64,000 nt of DNA from Valencia hispanica (lineage: Eukaryota > Chordata > Actinopteri > Cyprinodontiformes > Valenciidae), in contig OY747713.1 of NCBI GenBank assembly GCA_963556495.2, positions 34,421,961-34,485,960 of the forward strand, written 5' to 3'. A program made the translations under genes and the position numbers. Below the pieces are notes generated by a model. The model saw nothing but the letters and a program-made list of their open reading frames with translations. It was not told where the DNA came from and searched no databases. Below are positions 15,201 through 27,700 of this stretch, one piece after another. How positions within the stretch are numbered: position 1 is the stretch's first letter; each line of letters starts with the position of its first letter.

Positions 15201-18200
15201 GATTACCACAGTGGAGCCACATGTAATTATGCATACATATGGCATACATACATGTATGCATACATACATGTACATGCAAGATTTCTGCAAATGGTTGCTC
15301 CTTTTGGAAAAAAATATATATATATACAAAAACCTTCCGGCCACCAGACCTAGAACAGAACGGCCATTTTGGAAAACTCCCGAACCTCCCGATGGCCAGC
15401 CCGCCCTTGTTCCCAACGATTATCCAATTTTTGAAATACAATATATAATTAATTAACACCTGTTCACATATAACCAAAAATTTTGAATCATAGCCAAAAC
15501 CCAGAGTTATTAGATATGACAAGTATTTATTCTTTGTGAAATGTGCTTCATTTCATTATAAGTATACACAAGTGAAACATTTCACATACACTAACATCCA
15601 TAGGAAGATAAACAATATGACAGTGGTAGGAATGGGTAATATGGACTGGAACTGTATCCCCATATTTTCTGGTGTTTATTGTACTGACTGTAAAAGTGAT
15701 CATTAGGAGAAATTAAAAACCAATCTTATCAATCTTTTTTCACATAATCAAAAGGGTTCCTACACTACAACATGTGCACAATAATTGAAATCATGTTTTG
15801 AAACGTAAATGCATTATTACCAGTCATCTCATTGAACCAAACATATCAGTCAAACGATCATACATTAGAATGAATCACTATTAGCACAGGTTGACTATTT
15901 CTTTTCAAGCTAATTTATTTTTACCATTAAAAATATAGTATATATTATTACTCATCCCTAGACACCAGCCTTTTTAATTAGTAAAGTAATAACAGACTCC
16001 TATACTCAATGGATCTATCCATCCGTCCATCCGTCCGTCCGTCCGTCCGTCCATCCATCCATCCATCCATCCATCCATCCATCCATCCATTCCTCCCTCC
16101 CTCCCTCCCTCCCTGCTGGTGCCTACCTCCAACAATTATTGGTTGAGAGGCAAGATATGGTGCAAATCCATCACAGAGCAACACATTGAACCACAGGACA
16201 AAAATCTATACACACTGATAAGAAAAGGTAATTTAGAGCAACCGATTACATGGCAAGCAGCTTATCATGAAAAAAATGTAATTGGATCTTTACCTTGTTT
16301 GCTGCTAGCACCCTGTAACGACGACCACATTTATTCCCATTTTCTTTATATGGTTGGATGCAAAAACTGAACAGGGAGAGAAAAAAAACAATATCCAAAG
16401 AAAAATAGTAGACCTTGGAAAACCTGGAGAACTGTTTATCAAGACCACATTACAATATAGCAAAATATTTTGGCTTTTTGAATATTAATCACAAAGAAAT
16501 TAGTGGTATCCTGAAATTAATATGCATTCAGAATAAGGCTTCTGTTGCGCAATGTGCTAATGGCTTTACTTGAACTTTCTTTATTTGCTCTATTTATATA
16601 TAAATGTATTAGGGGGAAACAGGAGACTGTAACTGCATCCCGTCTGTGCCTACAAGTGTAGGTGGACCTGTGAGTACACACTTGCAAACACACATAATAA
16701 ATTCCAAGAAGCACATGACAACTATAGAAAACTGTAGAAAACAGAGTGCAACAACAAGACTTTTAAAGGGTTAACTGTAACTTCACAGTATATGTATAGG
16801 GGAGGAAAATATACACTGTTATTTCTTCCCTGTCTTCTTGCTGTTTGACATTTGTTGACATTTATTTTTAACATCACACTATTCACCTTTGCTGCTCTGA
16901 TTTTGCCTATCTTTGCCTTGCAGGGAGCTCCGGGAACCCCAATAAACATGTGGCAGCCTGGGCCTCAGGTCGGATCCGTCAACCAGCAGAATTGTCTGAA
17001 AAACCCTGTGCTTTGTTTGAAATCTTTGGCTCTTTTTTTTCTGCAGAAGAAAACACAGCAGTCTTCATTTTTTGTTCGACTAGGATTTTTTAAAAATCTT
17101 AGTACTATTTGTTGTTTCTGTTTGTGTGTTGTAGGGCCCCCCCGGACCTCCTGGCCCTCCTGGCCCCCCTGGCCCTCAGGGAGTCACTGGAATCCAAGGT
17201 CCTCAGGTAAAATGTAGGGCTTGTTGGATGGTGATTAGGATGTTTTTTTAAGTTCAATTCAGGAGTTTCTCTATTTGTCTGAATTGAACTGTTACTATTG
17301 TAGTGACGGAAACTTGTCAAACCCTTTTAAGTTTTCTACATTTATGTGTTGTTTTAGACTCAACGGATTAGGTACGTTTTTTAACAACATCCACACAATT
17401 TTCTGCAATCGCTCATCTACAAGGTTACTTTCAAGCATGTTAAGAAGGATCACTTTTTTTATGTGGTTTTGTCAGAATTCATCAGCCTGGGAACTCACTT
17501 TGAGCAAGATTTCTGTAAAGGGTTGTAGTGTATTTTCTTTTTTTTCCACTCTGAAAACATTATTTAGACTTGCAAAGTGGATCTGTATACAGCTTTTTTC
17601 CGCATTTGCTTTTTTGTCACACTTAGATTATTCAGATCATCAAACAATTTTCAATATCAGACAAAGATAACATGGGAAATTCAAAAATCTGTTATTAAAT
17701 TAACATTTCTTTTATTTATGGAAGTAACCTATGCAAAATATATTGGCCCGATGTGAAAAAGTACTAATCCTCCAAACCTTGCCTCAAATATCAACATAAA
17801 TAATGTGTTTTTCACATAGGTTTTATGGAAATATTTCCCACTCCTTCATACAAACGTGTTTTTTATCAGCCATATTAAAGGGTTTTTCAAAATAAATGGC
17901 CAGCGTAAGTTCAATTTACTGCATCTCAGTAAGATATAAGTCAAAGCTTTGACTAGGCTAATCTTAAACCTTCTTTTTTTAGCTATTCAAAGGTCAACTT
18001 GGTGGTGTGCTTTGGATCACTGTCCTGCTACATTACCTCAGTGCCTTTTAGTTTGATATCAGAAACTAATGACCAGACATTTTCCTTAAGGATTTCCTGG
18101 TCTAGCACAGATTTCTTGGTTCCATCAATTGTGACAAGTTGTCCAGGTGTTGTGACAAGAAAGTAGCTCAGACCCTTAGAGAACCAGTTCTTTGGCGTCT

Positions 18201-18697
18201 CCTGAATCAGTTGTTGAGACATTTTTGAAGTCGTTTTGGCTGGCTGCCCAATCACGAATGGTTCACCACTATTCCATGTCTCCCCTTTTGTGGATGATGA
18301 TGAACTGTGGTTAACTGGAGTCCTGAACTCTTAGGAATTACTTTTTAACCCTTTCCAGACTGATACATGTCAATCATTTTCGTTCCCATCTTATCTCAAA
18401 TCTCTGTAGATCGATTCATAATGTGCTACTTTTTCAAACCTAATAGCTTACTTTATGTTGTCACAAATATATTTAATTTCTTCATTCATCAGGTTAAGGT
18501 GTGATTAATTACAGTCATTACTGTTGTGATTTGTTGTATGATAATGACTGGTACAGATGCATGATAGTCAAGCAGTAATTCTAGTTCAGGACTGCTTTTT
18601 AACCAACCAAACTCTGAATAGGCCTACAATATTAGTCACATCAGTTGACATAACACTCCACCCAGCACATTGTATAACTGGTGTTGCGTGGTTGAAC

Positions 18698-18765
<68 letters not shown>

Positions 18766-21700
18766 CTCAAATAGGTAGAAAGAGGAGCAATTAGAATTTT
18801 ATTTTCACAAAGGGCAAGGATGGTTTGAATAACTTTTTCCTCTAATAAAATCATCTTAAGAAAAAGGGATTTTGTATTTAGGTTAAAGTGACAAAAAGAG
18901 CAAAGATAAATCTGTAGGGGAGAAAAAGTTTCCCTTCACACAAACATGAGGCCATAAGGAAACAAATGTTTTCAATCTCTATCATATACAGGCCAGGGAA
19001 TGAATGTCCCCCAAACAGATGGAAGAAACCTTACAAGAAAACCAATTTCAAGTTAGATGCATCGTTTGGCAACATCTTCTTTTTTTTTACAACAAAAACT
19101 TAGGGAAGCCTACCTTTGTTTTGTTAGTGTGGAGTACGGTGTGTAAAAATATCTAATTTTATATTGAGTCTGAAATTAACAAAAAATGTAGAAAATGTTA
19201 AAGGCTCTGAGAACTTTCCCGCATCTCTGTATGATGTAGGCTTTCAGCTTGGGCCTTTGGGTACATACCGTAGATAAGGCTTTTAAATGCTTTGCTTCTT
19301 TAGGCGGTTCATGACGTGCATGTAGGATACGGAATGTCCATAAACGAAGAGTATGTCTGCAAAAGCTTGAATATAACCAGGGTATAAGGAGCAAATCAAC
19401 TTGATAAAACACTAACCCATCTGGTGCTTCAAGCTTTAACCCAAATTGAAGCAACCGAGCAAGCTTTCATAATGTCTGTCGAGACATGAACAGTTATTTG
19501 AAGGTCTGGCTTAAAATTGAGAAAGCCTATAAAATTATGTTATGCTTAATTATGAATGTAGCTGATTTTTAAAGTTTGTTTTCAAATAAACAGACCTTCA
19601 AATAAAGTGATAATGCTGCAAGAGTCAAAGGTGTAAGTAGAGGTATCAGAAGTGTGGAATCAATTGAAAAAGCCATGTCTTTTAAAACGTATTTGGGCAT
19701 AAGCATTTTTTTTGGTAATTTTAAGATATGGCAGGAGAAGGAACTGGTTTCATAGTTTGACCCTGCCCCTTTGACTCTGCCTTAACCACTGGTGGAGATG
19801 GGAGTGGCCAGCCCTTGATTAGAAACAAATTAGTTCAACCTCAGTTCCTTCTTTCAGGGTATCCCTGGAAACGACGGGATACCGGGGAAACCGGGTTTGC
19901 CTGGAAAGAGCGTAAGTATAATAAGTGAAAAAGGGATGAGAGGTTGTTCTTTAGGTTTGATGTGTTGAGCTTTATGTATAATTTTATGAAAACACAAAAT
20001 TGTATCATTTTTATTTGTGGGGAATTGACAAAACAAGCCCACACTTCCATGATGGATTACAGTATGTGAGGTTTTCAATACCCCCATTGCTATGGCATCA
20101 AAATGATGCAGGCTTCAAATAAAATTGAAAATAAATATTGATACTGAAAACAGAAATTGCCATTGAAAAATATAATTGTAACTGAAAATATAAATTTTGA
20201 ATCTGAAATAAATGTGGTAAAAATGTCTGTAATGAAAGTGAAACAAAAATTGAAAGTGAAAAAAGTTTCAAAGAAACTCAAAATATATACATTCAAACAA
20301 ATGACTCACAATCAAGTTTCACACTTTAATCTTTTTTGTACAATGCCAATCTTTTTTTTAATGCCACTGTTTTTTCAATGCTGCTGCTTTTCAGCTTCAT
20401 TCCTCTGTCACTAATTTCACGTCATGCACGCGCATGAGAGGCGGGGCTTCAGAGCCAGATGTCACTTGCTTTCAGTTTTCAGTGAGTCGGGCCGTCTGAC
20501 CCGTTTTCTAAACCAGCAAATAAAGGTCACTTGTAGTTCTTTTATATATCTTTAATTCTAAAATGTCCACGTATTACAGCAAAATCCACTGCTATAACTC
20601 TCTGTAATGTTTATTTTGATATAACATTAAAATGAGTTACGGTTTGCTTTCCTTCTTCAGATGTACTTTTTAAATATACAGACAGGGACAATGCTGACCT
20701 GACTTATGCAGTGACTTGATAGGTAAAGAATCTACCTTATGAACAAGAAGGTTTTGGTTCAACTCCCCTGTGCAACTCTTTTTTTTTTTGGCTTAGTACA
20801 CAGGTGCATTTTTGTTTTCTTCATTATATTGTTAGGCCAAGATAATGTTATTATACTGTGATATTTTATATTTGTGTAAATACACATATAAACATTTGGA
20901 GTGAAACAACACACTTCACTGGTTTAGAAAAAGGGTCGGATGGCCCTACTCACTGAAAACTGAAAGCAAGTGACATCGGGCTCTGAAGCCCCGCCCCTCA
21001 TGCTTGAATGATGTGAAATTAGTGACAGAGGAATGAAGCTGAAAAGCAGCAGCACTGAAAAAACGGTGGGAAAGTGTGAACATTTTATTGTGAGTTAGTT
21101 GTTTAAATGCATATATTTTGAGTTTCTTTGAAACTTTTTTCACTTTCAATTTTTGTTTCACTTTCAATACAGACATTTTTACCAGATTTATTTCAGATTC
21201 AAAATTAGTTTTTTTAGGCAAGGCAAGGCAAGGCAATTTTATTTGTATAGCACACTTTCAACAGCAGGGTAATTCAAGGTGCTTTACATAATTTGGTGAT
21301 TAAAAAAAAAAAAAAAAAAAAAACATAAAAGAAACACACATTACACATGATACACAATAAAGCAAGAGAAAAATAAAAAAAGCAAGAGAGCATGAACACA
21401 TTTCATAGATATGACATCAATCGTTTACTCAAAGGCAATTCTAAACAGATGGGTTTTTAGTCTCGATTTAAAGCAGTTCAGAGTTTCAGCAGCTCTACAC
21501 TCGTCAGGAAGTCTGTTCCAGATAAGGGGAGCATAAAAAGTGAAAGCTGCTTCTCCATGTTTAGTTCTGAGTCTAGGGATGTTTAGTAGGCTAGAGTTGG
21601 AGGACCTGAGTGGTCTTGGTGGTTGGCACCATGACAACAGGTCTTCAACATATTTTGGTGCTAAGCCATGTAATGATTTATAAATTAGTAAAAGTATTTT

Positions 21701-24700
21701 AAAGTCTATTCTCTGAGCTACAGGGAGCCAGTGTAAGGACTTTAGAACTGGGTTTATGTGCTCTACTTTCCTGGTTCTAGTGAGGACGCGAGCGGCAGCG
21801 TTCTGGATCAGCTGCAGCTGTCTGATTGACTTTTTAGGCAATCAGACATTTTAGTTAAAATTATATTTTTTAATTCCAATTCCTATTTAGTTGTTTCATT
21901 AAATTAATTGGAGACAAGTATGTTATTTGCTAAAAGTTTTTCTCTTAAACTGAGATTTAAAAATATAAATATATTGTCAATTTTTTAAATGTATAATTCA
22001 AGAGCATCTTGCCAATGAAAACAACATTTTGGACTGTTGACAAGGGGCAGGTGTGGCAGAGCCCCGCCTGCCCAGATAGCCCTTCCACAGTATCCCTAGC
22101 CACCTATATTACTGCATCAAAAGTCCCTCCAAACAGAGCTTTGGATGCTCCATGTTTCTTTTATAAATCAGCAACTTGCTTGCTGCAACTTCAGTGGGGC
22201 CAATTAGAAGTCTGTCTTTGTAGCTTTTCTGAAGTCTTGTTTTGCCTAAGGTTTTGCTTCTGCAACACCAGAAGCTGTGTAACTTCCAGCTACACAGTTC
22301 ATTATTTAGAACAGACCACTGTAGTTTCAGCACTCCCAGATATAACTTGGCACAAAAGGTCTCCTTATAGCTTAATTGCATCTGCATCACTGCAGGTGAC
22401 TACCAGTGGGTCTTCTAGTTGCATCCGTAACGTGCAACAGCAGTTTTCTTCAATGGAGACACTGACCATGGCCCATTTCGACTTTATGTCCCTTTCTTTT
22501 GGAACATGAATACAAAACTCTCCTCAAACTGTGAGTTGATCTTCCAAATGTTGTGGTCTGCCAGTTCTCTCTCTACTCACATCTTTGGGTTTAGCTGATT
22601 TGTCTTGGAGTGTCCAATGCCTCCAGATTCAACTCACTACCAGGTGGTGATCAGTTAACAGCATTGCCCCTCTCTTCGCCTGAGTGAAATAAAGCTGCAA
22701 GTTCGTTGATATGATAACAAAATAGATCTTCATTATTTGGCCCAAGATGGCCTGTTAAGATGTTTACATGGATTTCTTTGTGGTCAAACATAGTGTTCGT
22801 CATGGACATTTCATACCACTCAGAATAAATTAAAGGAGGCTGTTCCTCCAGTAACACCCCTCTAGGTGACTCCATTATTGCCCACAAGGGATTGAGATCC
22901 CTTGGGAGCGCACCCCTTCCAGGACACAATTCAGAGACTCTAAGATAGCTGAGTAATCTCAAATGCTGTTTCGGCATTAGCATAGACAACAGTCGTAACC
23001 ACAAATTATTTGTGGTTCTGGCACCCAAATGCCTAGTTCTGCTCCTAGGTATTAGTCACACAAAAAGTAATGAGGGACTGTCATACCATGTGTATGATAA
23101 TATTCCCGCTCTTCAAAGGCCGATATGTAACTTCTGGTCTAGCTCTCCCTGAGATCTTACATACAAATATTTTGATTGTTTTCATGATGTGTGAAAACAC
23201 AGTAATTATCAAGCTGAAAATCAAAGGGCAATATTGAAGGATAAAAACTAGGTGAACTGTAATTAATTTATTTGTGGTTTCTAATTGACTTTGTGGTCTA
23301 TGTTTTATTATAAAGCAAATAACTCCTTTGTTAAAAGAACATAGAGTTATCTTTTGTATTCAATAACTGGGATGTGTAACCATGCACTATATAAAATAGT
23401 AAAAAGATTTTAGGGGGGTAAGTGCACACTTGCTTGCATATGCTTGTGTCCTTGTTTAACGTTTTTCTTATTTTTCAAAATAATGCCATTACCTTGTTTC
23501 TAACCTTCTGCGGGTTTTATTTTTCTGAAGGGTGCAGCTTTGCTCTCAGAATATTCACAAACAGATTTTTAAGACATGAGCGCACACAGCTTCGAGCAAT
23601 TTGAAAGTTAGCCATGGACAGACTGTAACGAAAAGAACTCTCCACACGGGCATATAATTACAGAGAACCCTCCTCTGAGCAAGTCTACTAATGCACAAGG
23701 CCTTGTTCTAGCCAGAGTAATGGTCAGGAGTGTGTCGTATAAAATAGTTGTCCTGGCTAATGGGTTCAGTTTGAACAGAGTCAAATGGAGCTGTAATGAC
23801 TTTGATAACAGCCCAGGTGCTATTGACAGACTCTCTCAGGGGAAGGAGTCCCTTTCTTCTATATCTTTTATAGGGAGCTGACTGTCACAGTAAATGTTCT
23901 TGGGGTGTGAATGAACAGTTTTTGTTTAGTAGAGATAGTTAAAATATGCTTTTTGACTGCCTGCGTCCCCTCGATTGCAAATCTCTGACACAGTTATGTC
24001 TTCTTTTAGGTTAGTCAAAAACAGTTCCTACAGCAATACTCTGTAAATATGAGACACTGACATGAGCGTGTGGCAAAACTTTTACTCACACTGTTCTTTT
24101 CCGAGGTTGTGAGGTGTATTTCTGAGTGCACAGTGGTACATTGTTGCTTTGCAGCAAAAAGGTCCTGAGTTCAAATCCTGGCCAGGGCATTTCTGGATGG
24201 AGTCTGCATGCTCTCCTAGCGCATTCATTGGTTTCCAATGAGAAATTAGGATCCCTCCCCTTATTTCAAGAACAAGCATGTTAGGTTAATTAGCTTCTCT
24301 AAAAAGCCCTTATTAGAGAATGGGTGCATGTATGGTTGTTTGTCCTGTGTTTTTCTGTGTTGGCCTGTGCTGGATTAGTGACCTGTGACTGTTGGCCACG
24401 GGCATCCGCCCCCCAGTAGGTCGCAGGGGAGCTGGTGCCTATCTCCAGGGGACACACTGGAGCGGTCCTATTACTATGCTAGCTTTAATTTGCCTCCCTT
24501 ATTCCCCAACCTGAAATTATTTGAAGTCTATCTAATTCCGGTAGGTAATGTACTTGTCACTCACATGTACTTTTCACAACTTTAGAAAAACTGAACTAAA
24601 CCTATTAAGATCAGGATAAAGTGGTTGGACAGTGTCCTCCTTGTTTTAAATGTGCCCCTGCTCCAACACAGCTGATTTTAATAGTTGATTGATTTCCTTA

Positions 24701-27700
24701 GCATGTCACCAAGTTCTACTGGATCCTCATAAAGATATATTTGTTTGATTCCGGAGTGCTGAACCAGGGAAGCATCTAAAATATGCAGGACACTGGTCCT
24801 TGAGGACAGACTTTGAACACCACACTGTTATACCATACTGTTGATAACTAATCTGTTGAAAATGTTCCACTTTTTACCCAGTTGCAGTCTTTATGACATT
24901 AAGGAATCTAAATGCTGAAAGACTGAGCTGTAAAAGAAAAGAAAAATGTTAGATCTCAACTAGACAAATCTCTTGGTTTAAATGTAATCATTTTTCAGTC
25001 CTGTTCCCTTTGACATCACAGTAAGACATACTCAGTTTTGCTTTCTGATGAAAAAGATTTGTGGCGATGAAGTGAAGATTACCCCATCGATTCTGCGATT
25101 TGAGCAGCCGGATGAAATAGCATTTCTCCAGCAAGTTGCAAAAATGACTAAAACAAATTACTTGAAGTTCAGATAAAGACAAGATGGTATTTTATCAGGT
25201 GGATGAATAGGAATGGTATTTGACTAAAAGGAAATGTCTGTGTGTTAATTCAGGACAGGACGGCTGCTGTCAGAAAAGCCAGTTTCCTCTGATGTACACT
25301 ATGTGCTAATTTTAACAGTGTGCTGTTTTTGGCAGGTTAGATGGGAGTAATTTTATTAAGCCAGCTGGGTGTCAATCAGATTACAAATGTGAGGAATTGC
25401 AGTCGGTTTTTGAAATCTGGAAAGCAAAACATCAATCATAAAAGTGTGTTTGTGCAAGTGTTTGTGCATGAGAGAAGAAGATCTGAATGTAGTTTACCTT
25501 TAATTTTATAAAAACATCTGTATAGGATGGGAAGGAATGTTGTCCACATGTTTGCGTTTGCAGTAGACTCAGCATACATAGTTGTTTTTTTTCATTTGGC
25601 TGCAGTATTGTTGCCTTAAAGAAAATTAGCATGTCCCACATATCTATCTGAATATTATTATTAGTTTGGTCAGAATAAAATGTGAAGTATGATACACTCA
25701 GAAACAGAAATGGTCTGTTTTGAGGCGATTTAAGTGATGGTCAAGTAATATTTTAAACTTGAATTCTCTATTTTGTCAAATGTTGAAATGAGTTTAACTG
25801 CATTTCTGTTCCTACATGTAGAGCTATACTGGCCCACACCCTCTGCCTCAAGATACAACTGCGGAAGCAGAGGATGTAAGTACAAATCATTTATATTATG
25901 ATTTTAGAGGGATTTGCACTCATGTTTTCATGTATGCCAACCTATGCAGGCTTTGAATGTATAAAATTCCATCTCAGTAAGTTTAAATATGATCAAATAG
26001 GTAAAGTATGTCAACAATTCAAATATAAAAGGGAAACTCATGAATTGCATAGATTCACATACTGCAACATATTCCAAGAACATATTCTTAACATTTTGAT
26101 ATCTATAGCTAATAAACACCTAAAATTGAGTTTCTATTGAAAGTTGAATACTACATGAGACTAATAAAAAATATATATTTTCAATAAAGAAATGTTAACT
26201 TACTGAAAAGTAGTTCCTTGTGTAGTACATGCACCTGGTCCGAGGTCCTATTGCATAAATTACTGTATCAGTGCGTTGTGGCATCGAGGCGATCACCCTG
26301 TGGTTCTGCTAAGGGGGTAAAGAAGCCTAGGTTGTTTTATTAGCAGCATTCAGCTTGTCTCAATCTGGTGTCTCATCTTCTTCCTGAAAATATTTCATAG
26401 GAGTTTAGATCAGGCATGCTTGGTGGAAATTTAAACAAAGTGGTCATCAATCCAGGTCCTGCTGGAATATGAAATCAGCAGCTTCATAAAGCTTGTCAGT
26501 AGAAGGAGCATGACATGCCCTAAAATGTCCTCGTTGACTGTTGAGGTGATTTCAAACTTGATAAAACTCAGTGGAGCAACACAAGCTGCTGACATCTCTT
26601 CGCAAATCATCGATGACTGGAAACTTCACACTGGACTTTGTCAGGAAGTCATCAGCTCCAACTCAGACCAGCCGTGTCTGATGAGCTTCCTGACAATTAC
26701 TCCACTCTCCCCTCAGTTTAAAAGACCCTTCCACTCACCTTCACATCGCTCAGTCATCGGTAATCCAATGCCCAGAGCTCCTACTCGTCAAACCAGAAGT
26801 CTTCCTCCTACCAGTCGTTGCCATCCAACCTAACCAGTCTCTCATCAGCTCAGCAGCCTGCTCCACCCTGCGCCTTTAATCCAGGGGGACTCCCATCCGC
26901 GTCTGGAGCGTCAAGCTTCACCCGATCGCCTCTCCCTGTCCACCGGCGATCCTGACAGGATGACTGAGCCCTCAACGAGCGCTCCAGCGGAGGTAGAGGC
27001 CCTTCGGTCTGAGGTGATACACCTCCGGGCTCTGGTGGATCGTCTCAGTGCTAAAATCGACACTCTGTCTGAGGCCCATATCAGGCTAGCCGGGCTCGTC
27101 AACACCCTCCAGCAACGACCGTCTTCCACCACCGAACCTAGGATCTGCCTCCCGGATAAGTGGAATGGGTCTGACGGCAAGCCAGACGGTTTGTTAGCCA
27201 CCCTGGACATGATTTTTGAGTGCCAGCCCTCAATGTACGCCTCCTCTGCTCCCAGGGTAGCTCTGCTCACCTCCCTCCTTTCCGGGCAGGCACAAGAATG
27301 GGCGGCTGCCCTCTACAATCGGAGGTCCGTGCTCTGCAACGATTACGTCCAGTTCGTTGCAGAGCTGCGCAAAACTTTTGTGCCGCCCTGCAGTGAAGTG
27401 GACGCGGAGACTCAACTCCTTCATCTCCGTCAACAAGACCAGCCTGTTCACCTCTTCGCTGCAGAGTTCAGGACGCTCGCGGCTAAGCTAGCCTGGGGAG
27501 ATGCGGTCCTGCGATCGCTCTTTTTGGAGGGTCTCGCCAACTATATCCGGGACGAGATGGTTGGCAGAGAAGCTCCCAAATCCCTTGACGAGGCTGTCAA
27601 TCTGGCTCTCGAGATCGACCGTCGAGTCATGAGCCGCCCTAGAACACCATCCCGTCTTCCACCACTGCGTCCCGCTTCACTCCGCTCAGTTGAGCCCAGC

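Larger units (their letters stand above)
13508..16612. other. 3.1-kb intron with a small inverted-repeat element and microsatellite
   Basis: Holds the 479-bp element at 14241-14719, an imperfect 'acatacatg' run near 15230-15285, the ATCC array at 16013-16113 and a SINE-like stub next to it. No exon was recognised. The reading frames around 15100-15520 are overlapping low-complexity frames on both strands. Confidence 0.55.
17207..19857. other. 2.65-kb intron with a Tc1 remnant and TA array
   Basis: Contains the Tc1-like remnant 17565-18520 and the TA array 18700-18763. 18764-19857 shows no recognised family or exon. Confidence 0.5.
20145..21893. mobile_element. foldback (long inverted-repeat) element with tRNA-like loop, interrupted by a LINE
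   Basis: The left arm, about 20145-20516, is the reverse complement (with scattered mismatches) of the right arm, 20919-21210 plus 21841-21893. Shared landmarks are 'cactgaaaactgaaagcaagtgac', 'aatgaagctgaaaagcagcag' and the 'ctttcaatttttgtttcactttc' block. Arms of 340-370 bp flank a 402-bp loop. A LINE fragment sits inside the right arm. Reading frames in the arms (such as 20157-20414 and 20946-21236) mirror each other and are not genes. The superfamily is unknown. Confidence 0.7.
26639..26957 (+). repeat. 5' LTR
   Basis: 319 bp from TGTCAGGA to TCCTGACA, an 8-bp terminal palindrome. U3 has TTTAAAA at 26717-26723. The predicted transcript start and self-primer are at 26748-26758. No AATAAA was seen within the LTR. 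Confidence 0.95.

Noticed and set aside
15076..15522. Cluster of overlapping frames on both strands
   Set aside because: They coincide with an 'acatacatg'-type low-complexity stretch. The reading is mutually overlapping in several frames and lacks conserved features.
20695..20790. Functional tRNA gene
   Set aside because: B-box and T-run are present, but the acceptor and D-arm do not pair properly and the sequence is inside a transposon loop. It is called tRNA-like only.
20157..21236. Two mirror-image frames containing '[18 protein letters not shown]'
   Set aside because: They are the two arms of an inverted repeat, so the same sequence is read twice. There is no evidence of a protein.
22009..22509. 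166-codon plus-strand open frame
   Set aside because: No domain or motif recognised. It is a leucine/serine/cysteine-rich translation typical of non-coding strands, lies between transposon fragments and has no splice-site context.
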